Position numbers and translations under genes: made by a program. A stretch of DNA of 64,000 nt from an uncultured Erythrobacter sp. GTDB lineage: Bacteria > Pseudomonadota > Alphaproteobacteria > Sphingomonadales > Sphingomonadaceae. The DNA is taken from positions 1,222,037-1,286,036 of the forward strand of contig CANMOQ010000001.1 of the NCBI GenBank assembly GCA_947499505.1, written 5' to 3'. The notes below the pieces were generated by a model. It searched no databases. It had not been told where the DNA came from and saw only the letters and a list, made by a program, of their open reading frames with translations. Shown in pieces: positions 55,832 through 64,000 of this stretch. Each line of letters opens with the position of its first letter. Position 1 is the first letter of the stretch.

Positions 55832-57904
55832 ATGTTTTTTGACGACCGCCTTGCCACTGTGCTGCGCCAACGCGCAGACACCGACGTGGGCGCTCGCACG
55901 CAATTTCGCCAGCTGCTCGACATCCTCGGCAATCGCAAGTTTGGCATCCTTGATGGTCGGCGGCAGAGCTTGGTGGCAGCCTCTTGGCTGCGCATGGATG
56001 CGCTGGCTGAGAAAATTCCGGCGAGCGAGCGAGCCGCGGCGATTCGCGAGCGCGGCTGGCGGTTTCGCAGCGCCGACCTCGCTGCGCACCTTGCGGACTT
56101 TGAGCCTGAGGTAGCGGCCGCCGCGCTGCACCGCGCAGAATTGAGTGATGAGGATTGGACCGCGCTGATCCCGAGGCTGCCTGTGAGAGCGCGCGGTTTC
56201 CTGCGGCGCAGGGATGATCTGCCGGTCGATGCCGAGCGCTTGCTCGATCAATTGGGTGTGCATGACCGAGGCCTGCCTCATCCAAACGGGTATGACGATG
56301 CGCAAGGATTGGAGACGCCGCCAGCTTCATTTGAAACCGCTGCTGAGCCGAAAGAGACACCCGCAGACGTGCCCTATGCATCGCTGATGGGTTCGAGCAC
56401 TCCGGCGACGACCATGCCGCTGCGCAACAAGCCCGCGGACTACCCTCTTTCGCCAACCAATGAGCCGTTTGAGCTGAGCGAAGAAGTGCCAGCGGACGAG
56501 GAAGCGGAAGAAAGTCCCACAGAGGAACAGACAGCCGAAGCCGAGCCTCAAAGGCGTCAAACTGACAGAGCGTCCTATGATCCGTTCGGACTGACAGACC
56601 CGGCTGGCATGGCAGCGAACCCGATGGGCGGCCCAGAGGTCGATCCCAATCGCAGCGAGATTTCCGCTCTGGTGGAGCGGATTGCGCAGTTTAAACGCGA
56701 CCGGGAAAGCGGCGCGCAAGCCATCGACAGTGCCCCGCGTCTGCCACTGGAGGAGCAACCGCGTCAGTCCGAGCGCGAAGTGCGCGGGTTCGGTTTTGCC
56801 ACAGATGCAAACGGCCGGATCGAATGGGCCGAACCAGAGGCCGCGCCGATGGTCATTGGCAAGCGCCTGGTCCCGGCTCAAGCCTTTACCAATCCCGCCG
56901 CACAAACACTGATCGAACGCGCCTTTGATCGCAGGCAGCCGATCGCACACGCACCCTTAGCCATGGCGGGTGCAGAAGCGATCGCGGGTGATTGGATCGT
57001 CGATGCGCAGCCCAACTTTGCCGATGAAGGCAATTTCACCGGCTATGTCGGCCGGTGCCGCCGCCCTGCGAAGGCCGCCAGCATGCCAGGGCAAGGCGGC
57101 AGCGAAGGTGACCGCATCCGCCAATTGCTGCACGAGCTGCGCACACCGGTCACCGCCGTTCAGGGCTATGCCGAAGTCATTCAGCAGCAATTGTTCGGCC
57201 CTGCCCCACATGAATATCGCGCTTTAGCCGCTGCGGTCGCTGCCGATGCTGCGCGAATTCTGGCCGGTTTTGAAGAGCTCGACCGGCTGGCCAAGCTGGA
57301 GACCGGCGCAGCTGAAATGATCCCGGGTGAGACCGATCTGGGCGCAGTGATTGCCAAGACTGCCCAGCAATTGGCGCAGGTGCTCGGACCTCGAATGGCA
57401 GGCATTGAGTTTGTCCAGCCCGAAGGCCCGCCAATTATGGTCGCCATGGACACCGGAGAAACCGAAGCGCTCATTTGGCGCGTGTTGGCGACGCTTGGCG
57501 GGGCATGCGCCTCGGGCGAGATGATCACCTGCCAATTGCGCCGCGATGATCGCCTGGTCCGGCTGATTTGCGAATTGCCAGCTCAGCTGATTTCCGAAGA
57601 AGATTTGTTCGCTGCTCAAGTTAAGCCCGCCAACACCGTGCTCAACGCAGGTCTGTTTGGCGCGGGCTTCACCTTCCGCCTAGCCCGGGCTGAAGCACGC
57701 GCCGCCAAAGGCGGGCTGTCGCACGAAGGCGAACATCTGGCATTGATGCTCCCACTCTTGACCGCTCAGCAAGCCCTGCCTAGCCAAGACGGATCGGACG
57801 CAGGTGCGGGTCTGCAGGTAAGCAATCCTCAAGACGTCCCCGCTAATTCCGAACATGAAAATGCCGCTTCGATCAGCGGCGAACGTGGCGGCGGGAAAGC
57901 ATAA
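55832..57904 (+). CDS. Histidine kinase-like protein with degenerate ATPase domain
   Basis: The 690-residue protein lacks membrane spans. An N-terminal alpha-helical region (1-165, MFFDDRLATVLRQRAD) is followed by an acidic low-complexity linker (about 170-270). A PAS-like segment ends at GYVGRCRRP, and a HisKA dimerisation domain has the H-box LLHELRTPVTAVQGYAEVI (His434). The C-terminal part aligns in position with a HATPase domain but has no N-box asparagines (ETEALIWRVLATLGGACA) and no DxGxG box. It may be a phosphotransferase-like or scaffold protein rather than an active kinase. The start is the ATG of MFFDDRL; upstream codons are open without a ribosome-binding site. It is followed by a polysaccharide deacetylase gene 44 bases downstream. 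Confidence 0.82.
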   Translation: MFFDDRLATVLRQRADTDVGARTQFRQLLDILGNRKFGILDGRRQSLVAASWLRMDALAEKIPASERAAAIRERGWRFRSADLAAHLADFEPEVAAAALHRAELSDEDWTALIPRLPVRARGFLRRRDDLPVDAERLLDQLGVHDRGLPHPNGYDDAQGLETPPASFETAAEPKETPADVPYASLMGSSTPATTMPLRNKPADYPLSPTNEPFELSEEVPADEEAEESPTEEQTAEAEPQRRQTDRASYDPFGLTDPAGMAANPMGGPEVDPNRSEISALVERIAQFKRDRESGAQAIDSAPRLPLEEQPRQSEREVRGFGFATDANGRIEWAEPEAAPMVIGKRLVPAQAFTNPAAQTLIERAFDRRQPIAHAPLAMAGAEAIAGDWIVDAQPNFADEGNFTGYVGRCRRPAKAASMPGQGGSEGDRIRQLLHELRTPVTAVQGYAEVIQQQLFGPAPHEYRALAAAVAADAARILAGFEELDRLAKLETGAAEMIPGETDLGAVIAKTAQQLAQVLGPRMAGIEFVQPEGPPIMVAMDTGETEALIWRVLATLGGACASGEMITCQLRRDDRLVRLICELPAQLISEEDLFAAQVKPANTVLNAGLFGAGFTFRLARAEARAAKGGLSHEGEHLALMLPLLTAQQALPSQDGSDAGAGLQVSNPQDVPANSEHENAASISGERGGGKA

Positions 57905-57948
57905 GCTCCAGCGATCCCGCTGAATTGGCAATCAGGGAGGGAGCCGAC

Positions 57949-58980
57949 ATGCAACCCCTTTCTGAATCGGCCAGCGCGGGCCAATCACAGTCCATCCTCA
58001 ATCCGCCTGCGCGAAGCGCCCGGGCGAGCTTCGCGACCGGCTTTGGTCAGCGCGTGCTGCTGACGGTCGACACCGAAGAGGAATTCGATTGGGACGCCCC
58101 GTTTCGCAGAGACGGCTTTGGAATAGAACATGTCCCTGAATTGCGGCGATTTCAGCAGTTTTGCGAGCGGCTGGGTGCCACTCCGCTTTATTTGGTTGAT
58201 TGGCCAATCGTAAACTCACCAGTCGCTGCTGAGATCATCGGCGATGCAGTAGCGCGCGGCACAGCAGAGGTTGGCGTTCAGCTGCACGCTTGGGTCAACC
58301 CGCCCTTCGATGAAGAGGTGAACGCACGCAATTCCTATGCCGGTAACCTGCCGCCCGAATTAGAAGCAGCCAAGTTTACGCAGCTGCGTGACCGAGTTGA
58401 GGAGGTGTTTGGCGCGCCTCCGCTCATCTACCGCGCTGGTCGATATGGATTGGGCCCGCAAACGCCGGACTTGCTCAAATCCGCGGGCATTGCGGTCGAC
58501 ACTTCAGTCAGGTCCCTGTTCGATTATTCCGGCCAGTGCGGCCCCGATTACTCCGCCCATCCGCTGTGGCCCTATTGGACCGATGCAGAGCGGCAATTGC
58601 TCGAACTGCCCGTGACCAGCGCCTATTGGGGCATGCTAAGACGGCAGGGCGGCATGGTGCGCCGCCTGCAAGAGCGCTTCCCCTCGCTGGGCCGAATCCT
58701 ATCGCGGCTAGGCATGATGGAGCGGATCGCCCTGACGCCGGAAGGCGTGAGCGTGGAAGAGGCCATTCGCGGAATTGATATGGTTCTGGACGACGGCGTG
58801 CCGGTGTTAACGCTGTCGTTTCACAGCCCTTCCTTGGCACCTGGGCACACGCCCTATGTCGAGACGGAGGCGGAAGTTGAGGGCATTTATGACTGGTTTG
58901 GAAGGGTTTACGCCTATCTCGACCACCGAAACATCCGCAGCACCAGCGTGGCCGAGATCATGCAAAACGTGATTCGATAG
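57949..58980 (+). CDS. Polysaccharide deacetylase family protein
   Basis: NodB-fold protein of 343 residues without an obvious signal peptide. It has the strand with the catalytic aspartates LLTVDTEEEFDW, the VGVQLHAWVNPPFDEE segment in the position of the zinc-binding His motif, and a C-terminal SFHSPSLAPGHTPYV. It resembles WalW-type deacetylases of surface-polysaccharide clusters. A strong GGGAGGGAG precedes the ATG. The pairing with the kinase-like gene upstream suggests a shared operon. Confidence 0.84.
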   Translation: MQPLSESASAGQSQSILNPPARSARASFATGFGQRVLLTVDTEEEFDWDAPFRRDGFGIEHVPELRRFQQFCERLGATPLYLVDWPIVNSPVAAEIIGDAVARGTAEVGVQLHAWVNPPFDEEVNARNSYAGNLPPELEAAKFTQLRDRVEEVFGAPPLIYRAGRYGLGPQTPDLLKSAGIAVDTSVRSLFDYSGQCGPDYSAHPLWPYWTDAERQLLELPVTSAYWGMLRRQGGMVRRLQERFPSLGRILSRLGMMERIALTPEGVSVEEAIRGIDMVLDDGVPVLTLSFHSPSLAPGHTPYVETEAEVEGIYDWFGRVYAYLDHRNIRSTSVAEIMQNVIR

Positions 58981-59067
58981 GCTCAATTCAAAAATAGACG
59001 AAACGGGTGCTTGTTTCATTCGCAAGCGCGATGTAGAGGCTCGGCCTGCATCTTGGCTAGACCAGAG

Positions 59068-59144
59068 GGGCCTGTAGCTCAGTTGGTTAGAGCTGGCCGC
59101 TCATAACGGCTAGGTCGCGGGTTCGAGTCCTGCCGGGCCCACCA
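59068..59144 (+). tRNA. tRNA-Ile2 (CAT, lysidine type)
   Basis: Acceptor GGGCCTG/CGGGCCC, D-arm AGCTCAG, anticodon stem GGCCG/CGGCT with loop CTCATAA (anticodon CAT), T-loop TTCGAGT and an encoded ACCA end. Base pairs C4-G69 and C5-G68 are the TilS recognition pairs that mark the AUA-reading isoleucine tRNA. The perfect G1-C72 pair excludes initiator tRNA. Confidence 0.88.
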
Positions 59145-59199
59145 CTAGCGATGATGCTTCCACCCTGTCGTGCTGCATGCAAGACAGGTGAAAATCGGT

Positions 59200-59276
59200 C
59201 GGGGAGTGGCGCAGCCAGGTAGCGCACCTGTTTTGGGTACAGGGGGTCGGAGGTTCGAATCCTCTCTCCCCGACCA
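59200..59276 (+). tRNA. tRNA-Pro (TGG)
   Basis: Acceptor CGGGGAG/CTCCCCG, anticodon stem CCTGT/ACAGG with loop TTTGGGT (anticodon TGG), T-loop TTCGAAT and an encoded ACCA end. It lies 55 bases after tRNA-Ile2 and may be on the same transcript. Confidence 0.95.
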
Positions 59277-59344
59277 GATTTTCATACTTCCAAAATTTCT
59301 GCTCGCTGTGCCAAGCCTTAAGGGTTTGCCAAGCGCTGAGCTGC

Positions 59345-60754
59345 TTACTCTTCCATCACCGCAGGGGCGCTGGGCACTGGCCCGCCGGTTTTGATCGAGC
59401 GTTCTTCGCGCGCGAGGATCCCAGCCACCATCGTCCACACCGCGACATTCTGGCGCAATTGGACGATGTCGATCTTGTCGAGCGTGTCATCCGGCGTGTG
59501 ATGCAGGTCGAAATAACGCGTCCCGTCTTGCTGCAGATCGATGATCGCACCGTTTTGATCCCGCGAGATGTTCAGGTCTGCCCCGCCCCGCGCCACGATG
59601 GTTGAATTGGCGACGCCAAACGGTTCAATCGCAGCAGCCAGCGTTGCGTGAAGATCAGGATTGGTTTCACGGAAATTGCTCTCAAAACGCCAGATGCGGT
59701 CTGCGCCAAAATCGCTTTCGAGACCTACGCCGATTGGTTCATCGATGTGAGCTGCGCTGTAAGCGCGAGAGCCCCACAGCCCGACTTCTTCCGCTCCTGC
59801 GAATAGCACGCGGACCGTGCGCAATTGGTTGCCAGTGCGCGCGACATTAATCGCAGCGGCAGCGATAATGCCGCAGCCCGCGCCATCGTCAAACGCGCCC
59901 GGCGCATTCCACCAACTGTCCAAATGGCACGCCAGCAATACGGGCGGCAGGTCGGGGTTACGGCCAAAAAATTCGCCAACAACATTGCCGCTCATTGTGG
60001 TGCCAATACGCTCCGGGTTCATTTCCAACTTGAGCGTGATTGGCTCTGAGCGCGGGCGATTGAACATCCGCTCCAGATTCTCTGCATCCGGCAGAGACAG
60101 CGCGCCCGCCGGAATTGGATCAACCCCATCTGGGAAATTGGTGCCGCCGGTGTGCGGATTGCGGTGATGGTCGGTCCCGACCGATTTGATCACGACGCCT
60201 ATCGCGCCTTTGCTCGCGGCGAGCCCAGGTCCAACCCAACGCGTTGGGCCAGCAAAGCCATAATGCGAGCCGTCCTGCGCGCGGCGCATCTGATGGCTGA
60301 TATAGGCGATCTTGCCCTCGAGGCTGCCTTCCGGCGCAGCGCGAACGGCCTCTGCATTGGCGAAGAATATCACTTCGGCCTCAATCCCGCCTTCTGGTGT
60401 CGCCGCACTGTTGCCAAGCGGCTGAACCACGAGGTCTTGCGGGAACGGCCCGGTCACCGATGCGCGGGCGATATCGCCAGGCACCCACGTGTCCATTTCA
60501 AAGGGTTCGTCAGCGACATTTTGGAAGCCGTGCTTCTTAAGCCATGCCATGGCCCACACGCGTCCGCGCGTTTCGGCCTCGGTTCCGGCCTGCCTCGGGC
60601 CGACCTCAGTGGTCACTCCTTCGACAAAATCCCATGCGATTTCATCGCGCTCCAATGCGACCTCGGCGAGTTCCGAAAGACCGGGCGCTGCGTTAGCGGT
60701 GACAGAAAGGGAAACGGCGGAAAGCGCGGTCAGCGCGAGAAGTGCATTTTTCAT
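59345..60754 (-). CDS. M28-family zinc aminopeptidase, secreted
   Basis: Exported metallopeptidase of 469 residues. It has a signal peptide ([20 protein letters not shown], cleaved after NA) and a PA-domain-like insert (about 130-230). The di-zinc core has ligands in [20 protein letters not shown], the catalytic [24 protein letters not shown] and the C-terminal [12 protein letters not shown]. It probably trims peptides in the periplasm or outside. Confidence 0.93.
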   Translation of the reverse strand: MKNALLALTALSAVSLSVTANAAPGLSELAEVALERDEIAWDFVEGVTTEVGPRQAGTEAETRGRVWAMAWLKKHGFQNVADEPFEMDTWVPGDIARASVTGPFPQDLVVQPLGNSAATPEGGIEAEVIFFANAEAVRAAPEGSLEGKIAYISHQMRRAQDGSHYGFAGPTRWVGPGLAASKGAIGVVIKSVGTDHHRNPHTGGTNFPDGVDPIPAGALSLPDAENLERMFNRPRSEPITLKLEMNPERIGTTMSGNVVGEFFGRNPDLPPVLLACHLDSWWNAPGAFDDGAGCGIIAAAAINVARTGNQLRTVRVLFAGAEEVGLWGSRAYSAAHIDEPIGVGLESDFGADRIWRFESNFRETNPDLHATLAAAIEPFGVANSTIVARGGADLNISRDQNGAIIDLQQDGTRYFDLHHTPDDTLDKIDIVQLRQNVAVWTMVAGILAREERSIKTGGPVPSAPAVMEE

Positions 60755-60843
60755 GGTTGTCGCTGCTATCGAGCCGCGCGGGCCAAGTCCAGCGTGTGAT
60801 CAGCATTCGTTAAGCGCTCAAGCGCTTCGCATATAAGGCTGAA

Positions 60844-62058
60844 TTAGCTCGAAGCAGCCTGTTTCACTTCGACCAGCTTTGGTCTTGGAGCAGAGTTCTC
60901 TTCATCCTGCGGGGTGCGTTCAGCATTTTCCACTCGATTCCGGCCATTGGATTTCGCGCGGTAGAGCGCAGCATCGGCCCGTGCGAACAGGCTCTCATAG
61001 GTCTCGCCCTCACGCGCGGTGGCGACACCAAAGCTGGCTGTCAGCCGAATATCTTCGTTGAGATCGGCATGCTCCAGCCGTGTGAACGCCCATCTGATCC
61101 GCTCCGCCAACCGTTCCGCCGGTTCATTCTCGCAGTTCCATGCCGCGATGCAGAACTCCTCGCCGCCAATCCGGCCTGAGGTGTCGCATGCCCGCACCAT
61201 CTTGCCGATGATCTCGCCAAAGCCAGCAATAACCAGATCGCCAGCCTGATGGCCCCAAAAGTCGTTCACCTGTTTGAAATGGTCAATATCGGCCACAACC
61301 AGGCTGAGCGGTCGGCCCTCTGTCTGTGCGCGCGGCAGCAAAGCTCGGATCGATTGCTCAAACGAGCCGCGATTACGCAGGCCAGTGAGAGCGTCCCGCT
61401 CGCTGCTTTCGCGCAGAACCTTGGTCCATTCGGCAATGCTTGCCCCGATTAGCACTAATGCGCTGCTCATGCCCTTCACCGCGAGCACCAAGCCAATCAG
61501 CGAGTAATAGATCGACTCGCGATAAGCCTCGGCAGGAATGCTCCGCTCGAACAACAAGGTCAGCGACGGCCTGACGAGGAAGTCTGCGGCTTGAAATGCC
61601 ATTACCAGAATAATCAGCAAATCGATCATATCTCGGCGCCGCGCAGTCAGCAGCGTAGTCACGCCCATGGCAAACATCACGCCGTAACCCATGTTGACGA
61701 TAATCAGCCGCGGGCCAACATCGTTGGAGAAACTGACCGACACAGCCAGCGTCAATGCCGTGATAACGTAAACGGCCGCGATGCTGCCGAGGTGCAACTT
61801 CTGTCCCACGCGCTCACACACTGATGCTAGCAAGATTGCCGAGCTTAGGGAGTAGAACACTTGGGTCGCGTGGAAGAGGTAGAACGCATCCGCCGGCATG
61901 AAATGGGTGATCAGAAAGCCAACCGCCGACAGGGCAAAGGCGATACCGAAGCCGAGCACGTGGCGCTTCATGCGCCCTGCTTTCCACAGCACAAAGAAAG
62001 TCGCTGCGAAGAACAGCGCCATCATTGGCGTCACCAATCCAAGAATTTGCGTTTGCAT
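60844..62058 (-). CDS. Membrane-bound diguanylate cyclase (GGDEF)
   Basis: Makes cyclic di-GMP from two GTP. The 404-residue protein has eight N-terminal membrane segments (about 1-215), then a GGDEF domain: ERDALTGLRNRGSFEQ, VVADIDHFKQVNDFWGHQAGD and the active site GRIGGEEFCIA. The product-binding RxxD site five residues before GGEEF is not obvious. The C-terminal tail is basic and polar. No EAL domain is present. The signal sensed by the membrane part is unknown. Confidence 0.93.
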   Translation of the reverse strand: MQTQILGLVTPMMALFFAATFFVLWKAGRMKRHVLGFGIAFALSAVGFLITHFMPADAFYLFHATQVFYSLSSAILLASVCERVGQKLHLGSIAAVYVITALTLAVSVSFSNDVGPRLIIVNMGYGVMFAMGVTTLLTARRRDMIDLLIILVMAFQAADFLVRPSLTLLFERSIPAEAYRESIYYSLIGLVLAVKGMSSALVLIGASIAEWTKVLRESSERDALTGLRNRGSFEQSIRALLPRAQTEGRPLSLVVADIDHFKQVNDFWGHQAGDLVIAGFGEIIGKMVRACDTSGRIGGEEFCIAAWNCENEPAERLAERIRWAFTRLEHADLNEDIRLTASFGVATAREGETYESLFARADAALYRAKSNGRNRVENAERTPQDEENSAPRPKLVEVKQAASS

Positions 62059-62237
62059 CGACCCGTACGACCCCCGTCCGAACGGACTAGGTCAATATGG
62101 TTAACACAGACTTTAGGGAACCCGCTTAAGCAACAAATTTAGCGATATTTCTGGCGAACTGCCTATTCTTGGAAACCTGTGAGCAATTGCGGCTAGCCTC
62201 AGCCCGTTGTCGGCACGTTCGAACACTTCGTTAAAAT

Positions 62238-62354
62238 GATCCGTGTGAGGACTTAGGCCAACACTGGGTTTCTCACTATGAGGCAACCCGACCTATGACG
62301 GATCGGTGAGTTCTCACCTGCAGAGTCCCCAATTAAATTGCCGCTTAAGGCGGC
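62238..62354 (+). ncRNA. Candidate structured RNA upstream of ettA
   Basis: The 375-base gap between the cyclase and ettA holds a nested set of complements. GATCCGT (62238-62244) pairs with ACGGATC (62298-62304). GTGAG (62245-62249) pairs with CTCAC (62272-62276). A hairpin GGTGA-GTTC-TCACC follows at 62305-62318, and GCCGC/GCGGC at 62340-62354. The two GTGAG and two CTCAC segments can swap partners. A promoter-like TTGTCG and TAAAAT lie just upstream of 62238. It could be an independent sRNA or an ettA leader. I cannot match it to a known family. Confidence 0.4.
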
Positions 62355-62433
62355 TTGCCCCTTCCGCGCTCTCGCCCTATTTGCAGGGTCAACAATTCAA
62401 TTTCCGAACAGATTCACCCAAAGGAAACGCCCG

Positions 62434-64000
62434 ATGGCCGCGCAATATGCCTATGTCATGAAAAACATGACCAAGACCTTCCCCGGCGCTCAAAAGCCGG
62501 TTCTGAGCAACATCAATCTTCAGTTCTATCAAGGCGCAAAGATCGGCATTGTTGGCCCCAATGGCGCGGGCAAATCCACCCTGATGAAAATCATGGCGGG
62601 GATCGATTCCGACATCACTGGCGAGGCCTGGGCGGGTGAGAACATCACCGTCGGCTATTTGCCGCAGGAACCGCAGCTTGATGAGAGCAAGACGGTGCTC
62701 GAAAACGTTCGCGAAGGCGCTGGCGAAACCGCCGCCATGGTGGAGCGGTTCAACGCAATCTCTGCCGAAATGGCGGAGCCGGACGCCGACTTTGAGGCTC
62801 TGGGTGAGCAAATGTCCGAGCTGCAAGAGAAGATCGATGCGGTTGACGGCTGGACCCTAGACAACCAGCTGGAGATCGCGATGGAGGCCCTGCGCTGCCC
62901 GCCATCAGACAGCCCGGTCACCAATCTGTCCGGCGGCGAGAAACGCCGCGTTGCCCTCACCCGGCTGCTGATCCAGAAACCTGGTATCCTACTGCTCGAC
63001 GAGCCGACCAACCACCTCGACGCTGAATCGGTCGAATGGCTGGAAAACCACCTCAAGGAATACGCGGGCGCCGTGCTGATGATCACGCACGATCGCTACT
63101 TCCTCGACAATGTGGTTGAGTGGATCCTCGAGCTCGACCGAGCGTCCTACTATCCATACGAAGGCAATTATTCGACCTATCTGGAGAAGAAGGCGAAGCG
63201 TCTGGAGCAGGAAAGCCGCGAAGAATCAGGGCGCCAGAAAGCGCTCAGCCGCGAACTCGAATGGATCAAGCAGACCCCAGCCGCGCGTCAGACCAAATCG
63301 AAGGCCCGCGTGCGCAAATTTGAGCAATTGCAGGACGCCCAGGGCGACCGCAAACCGGGCAAGGCGCAGATCGTTATCCAAGTACCAGAACGGCTCGGCG
63401 GCAAGGTGATTGAGGCCAAGAATATCTCGAAGGCTTACGGCGACAAGTTGCTGTTTGAAAACCTGTCATTCATGCTGCCACCGGGCGGCATTGTCGGCGT
63501 GATCGGCCCGAACGGCGCGGGTAAATCCACGCTGTTCAAAATGATTACCGGCCAGGAAACACCGGATACCGGATCAATCGAAATCGGCGACACGGTTCAC
63601 CTCGGCTATGTCGACCAGTCGCGCGATGACCTGACCCCGACCAACAATGTCTGGGAGGAAATTTCAGACGGGCTCGATTACATGCAGGTCAACGGTCACG
63701 ACACCTCAACCCGCGCCTATGTCGGCGCGTTCAACTTCAAAGGCAGCGACCAGCAAAAGAACGTCGGCAAGCTGTCCGGCGGTGAGCGCAACCGCGTGCA
63801 CATGGCCAAAATGCTGAAGCAGGGCGGCAACGTATTGCTGCTCGATGAGCCGACCAACGATCTCGACGTCGAAACCTTGGGCGCGCTTGAAGAAGCCATT
63901 GAGAACTTCGCCGGCTGCGCCGTGGTGATCTCGCACGACCGCTTCTTCCTGGATCGCCTCGCGACGCACATTCTGGCGTTTGAAGGCAATTCTCACGTCG
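62434..64000 (+). CDS. ettA: Energy-dependent translational throttle protein EttA (partial)
   Basis: ABC-F ATPase that binds the ribosomal E site and gates the first elongation step according to ADP/ATP. The window shows the first 522 codons without a stop; the gene runs off the edge (family length about 555). Two ATPase domains are present (Walker [13 protein letters not shown] and [12 protein letters not shown]; signatures [12 protein letters not shown] and [12 protein letters not shown]; Walker [12 protein letters not shown] and [11 protein letters not shown]). The EttA arm lies in domain 1, and the linker [20 protein letters not shown] sits between the domains. The ATG follows AAAGGAAA. 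Confidence 0.96.
   Translation, partial: MAAQYAYVMKNMTKTFPGAQKPVLSNINLQFYQGAKIGIVGPNGAGKSTLMKIMAGIDSDITGEAWAGENITVGYLPQEPQLDESKTVLENVREGAGETAAMVERFNAISAEMAEPDADFEALGEQMSELQEKIDAVDGWTLDNQLEIAMEALRCPPSDSPVTNLSGGEKRRVALTRLLIQKPGILLLDEPTNHLDAESVEWLENHLKEYAGAVLMITHDRYFLDNVVEWILELDRASYYPYEGNYSTYLEKKAKRLEQESREESGRQKALSRELEWIKQTPAARQTKSKARVRKFEQLQDAQGDRKPGKAQIVIQVPERLGGKVIEAKNISKAYGDKLLFENLSFMLPPGGIVGVIGPNGAGKSTLFKMITGQETPDTGSIEIGDTVHLGYVDQSRDDLTPTNNVWEEISDGLDYMQVNGHDTSTRAYVGAFNFKGSDQQKNVGKLSGGERNRVHMAKMLKQGGNVLLLDEPTNDLDVETLGALEEAIENFAGCAVVISHDRFFLDRLATHILAFEGNSHV

Noticed and set aside
59068..59144. tRNA-Met call for the CAT-anticodon tRNA
   Set aside because: C4-G69 and C5-G68 are TilS determinants, and the acceptor lacks the initiator mismatch, so tRNA-Ile2 fits better.

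Overview
The window is a 64 kb chromosomal segment of an alphaproteobacterium, most likely a sphingomonad of the Erythrobacteraceae type. Three things point there. Gene content and order are alphaproteobacterial (DUF6456 protein, NDUFS4-like complex I subunit, HrpB, C- type L31). The fabZ end of the envelope cluster lacks lpxD/lpxA/lpxB, as expected of an organism with glycosphingolipids instead of LPS. The tRNA-His keeps the ordinary G-1:C73 pair. Almost all genes are single-copy housekeeping genes. I saw no insertion sequence, integrase, CRISPR array or rRNA operon.

Layout. 0-11.4 kb: amino-acid dehydrogenase, tRNA-His, SMR exporter, then the envelope/translation cluster on the minus strand (pyrH-frr-uppS-cdsA-dxr-rseP-bamA-skp-fabZ-rpmE). 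11.5-14.5 kb: a small accessory insertion that splits rpsB-tsf from pyrH-frr. It holds a metallophosphoesterase, a frameshifted Imm11-type immunity gene, an unknown polytopic membrane protein and a perfect 36-bp inverted repeat. 14.5-26.4 kb: tsf, rpsB, a small membrane protein behind three LexA boxes, pssA-psd, a PAP2 phosphatase, a FabH-like enzyme, a YadA-type adhesin with an elaborate upstream region, tRNA-Tyr, rlmB, a lipoprotein and HU. 26.6-36.4 kb: lon, ybaB, dnaX, SRP RNA, complex I subunit, hrpB, polyprenyl synthase, chorismate mutase. 36.4-47.3 kb: PepSY/two-component system, uup and a UDG-family gene, a DUF6456 gene divergent from an XRE regulator, a glycosyltransferase, and yajC-secD-secF. 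47.5-64 kb: tRNA-Pro, TonB-dependent receptor, CoA-ester lyase, GTA-type holin, aroQ, accB-accC, Lrp regulator, a degenerate histidine kinase with a polysaccharide deacetylase, tRNA-Ile2 and tRNA-Pro, M28 peptidase, diguanylate cyclase, and the start of ettA.

The signals I find most interesting are regulatory. (1) Three GAAC-N7-GAAC SOS boxes lie within 74 bp, just upstream of an 89-residue single-span membrane protein, which suggests a SidA-like SOS cell-division inhibitor. (2) A DUF6456 (GafZ/GafA C-terminal type) gene is divergent from an XRE regulator. Their intergenic palindrome recurs, with a 12-base exact match, in front of an orphan GTA-type holin 8 kb away, which suggests one regulon for gene-transfer-agent activation and release. 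(3) A candidate structured RNA lies between the diguanylate cyclase and ettA. (4) Four helically phased CGTTGTAA repeats and a 12-bp inverted-repeat pair lie upstream of the adhesin.

All calls come from reading the sequence and recalled family knowledge. No database search was run, and start sites are judged by ribosome-binding sites and signal peptides.
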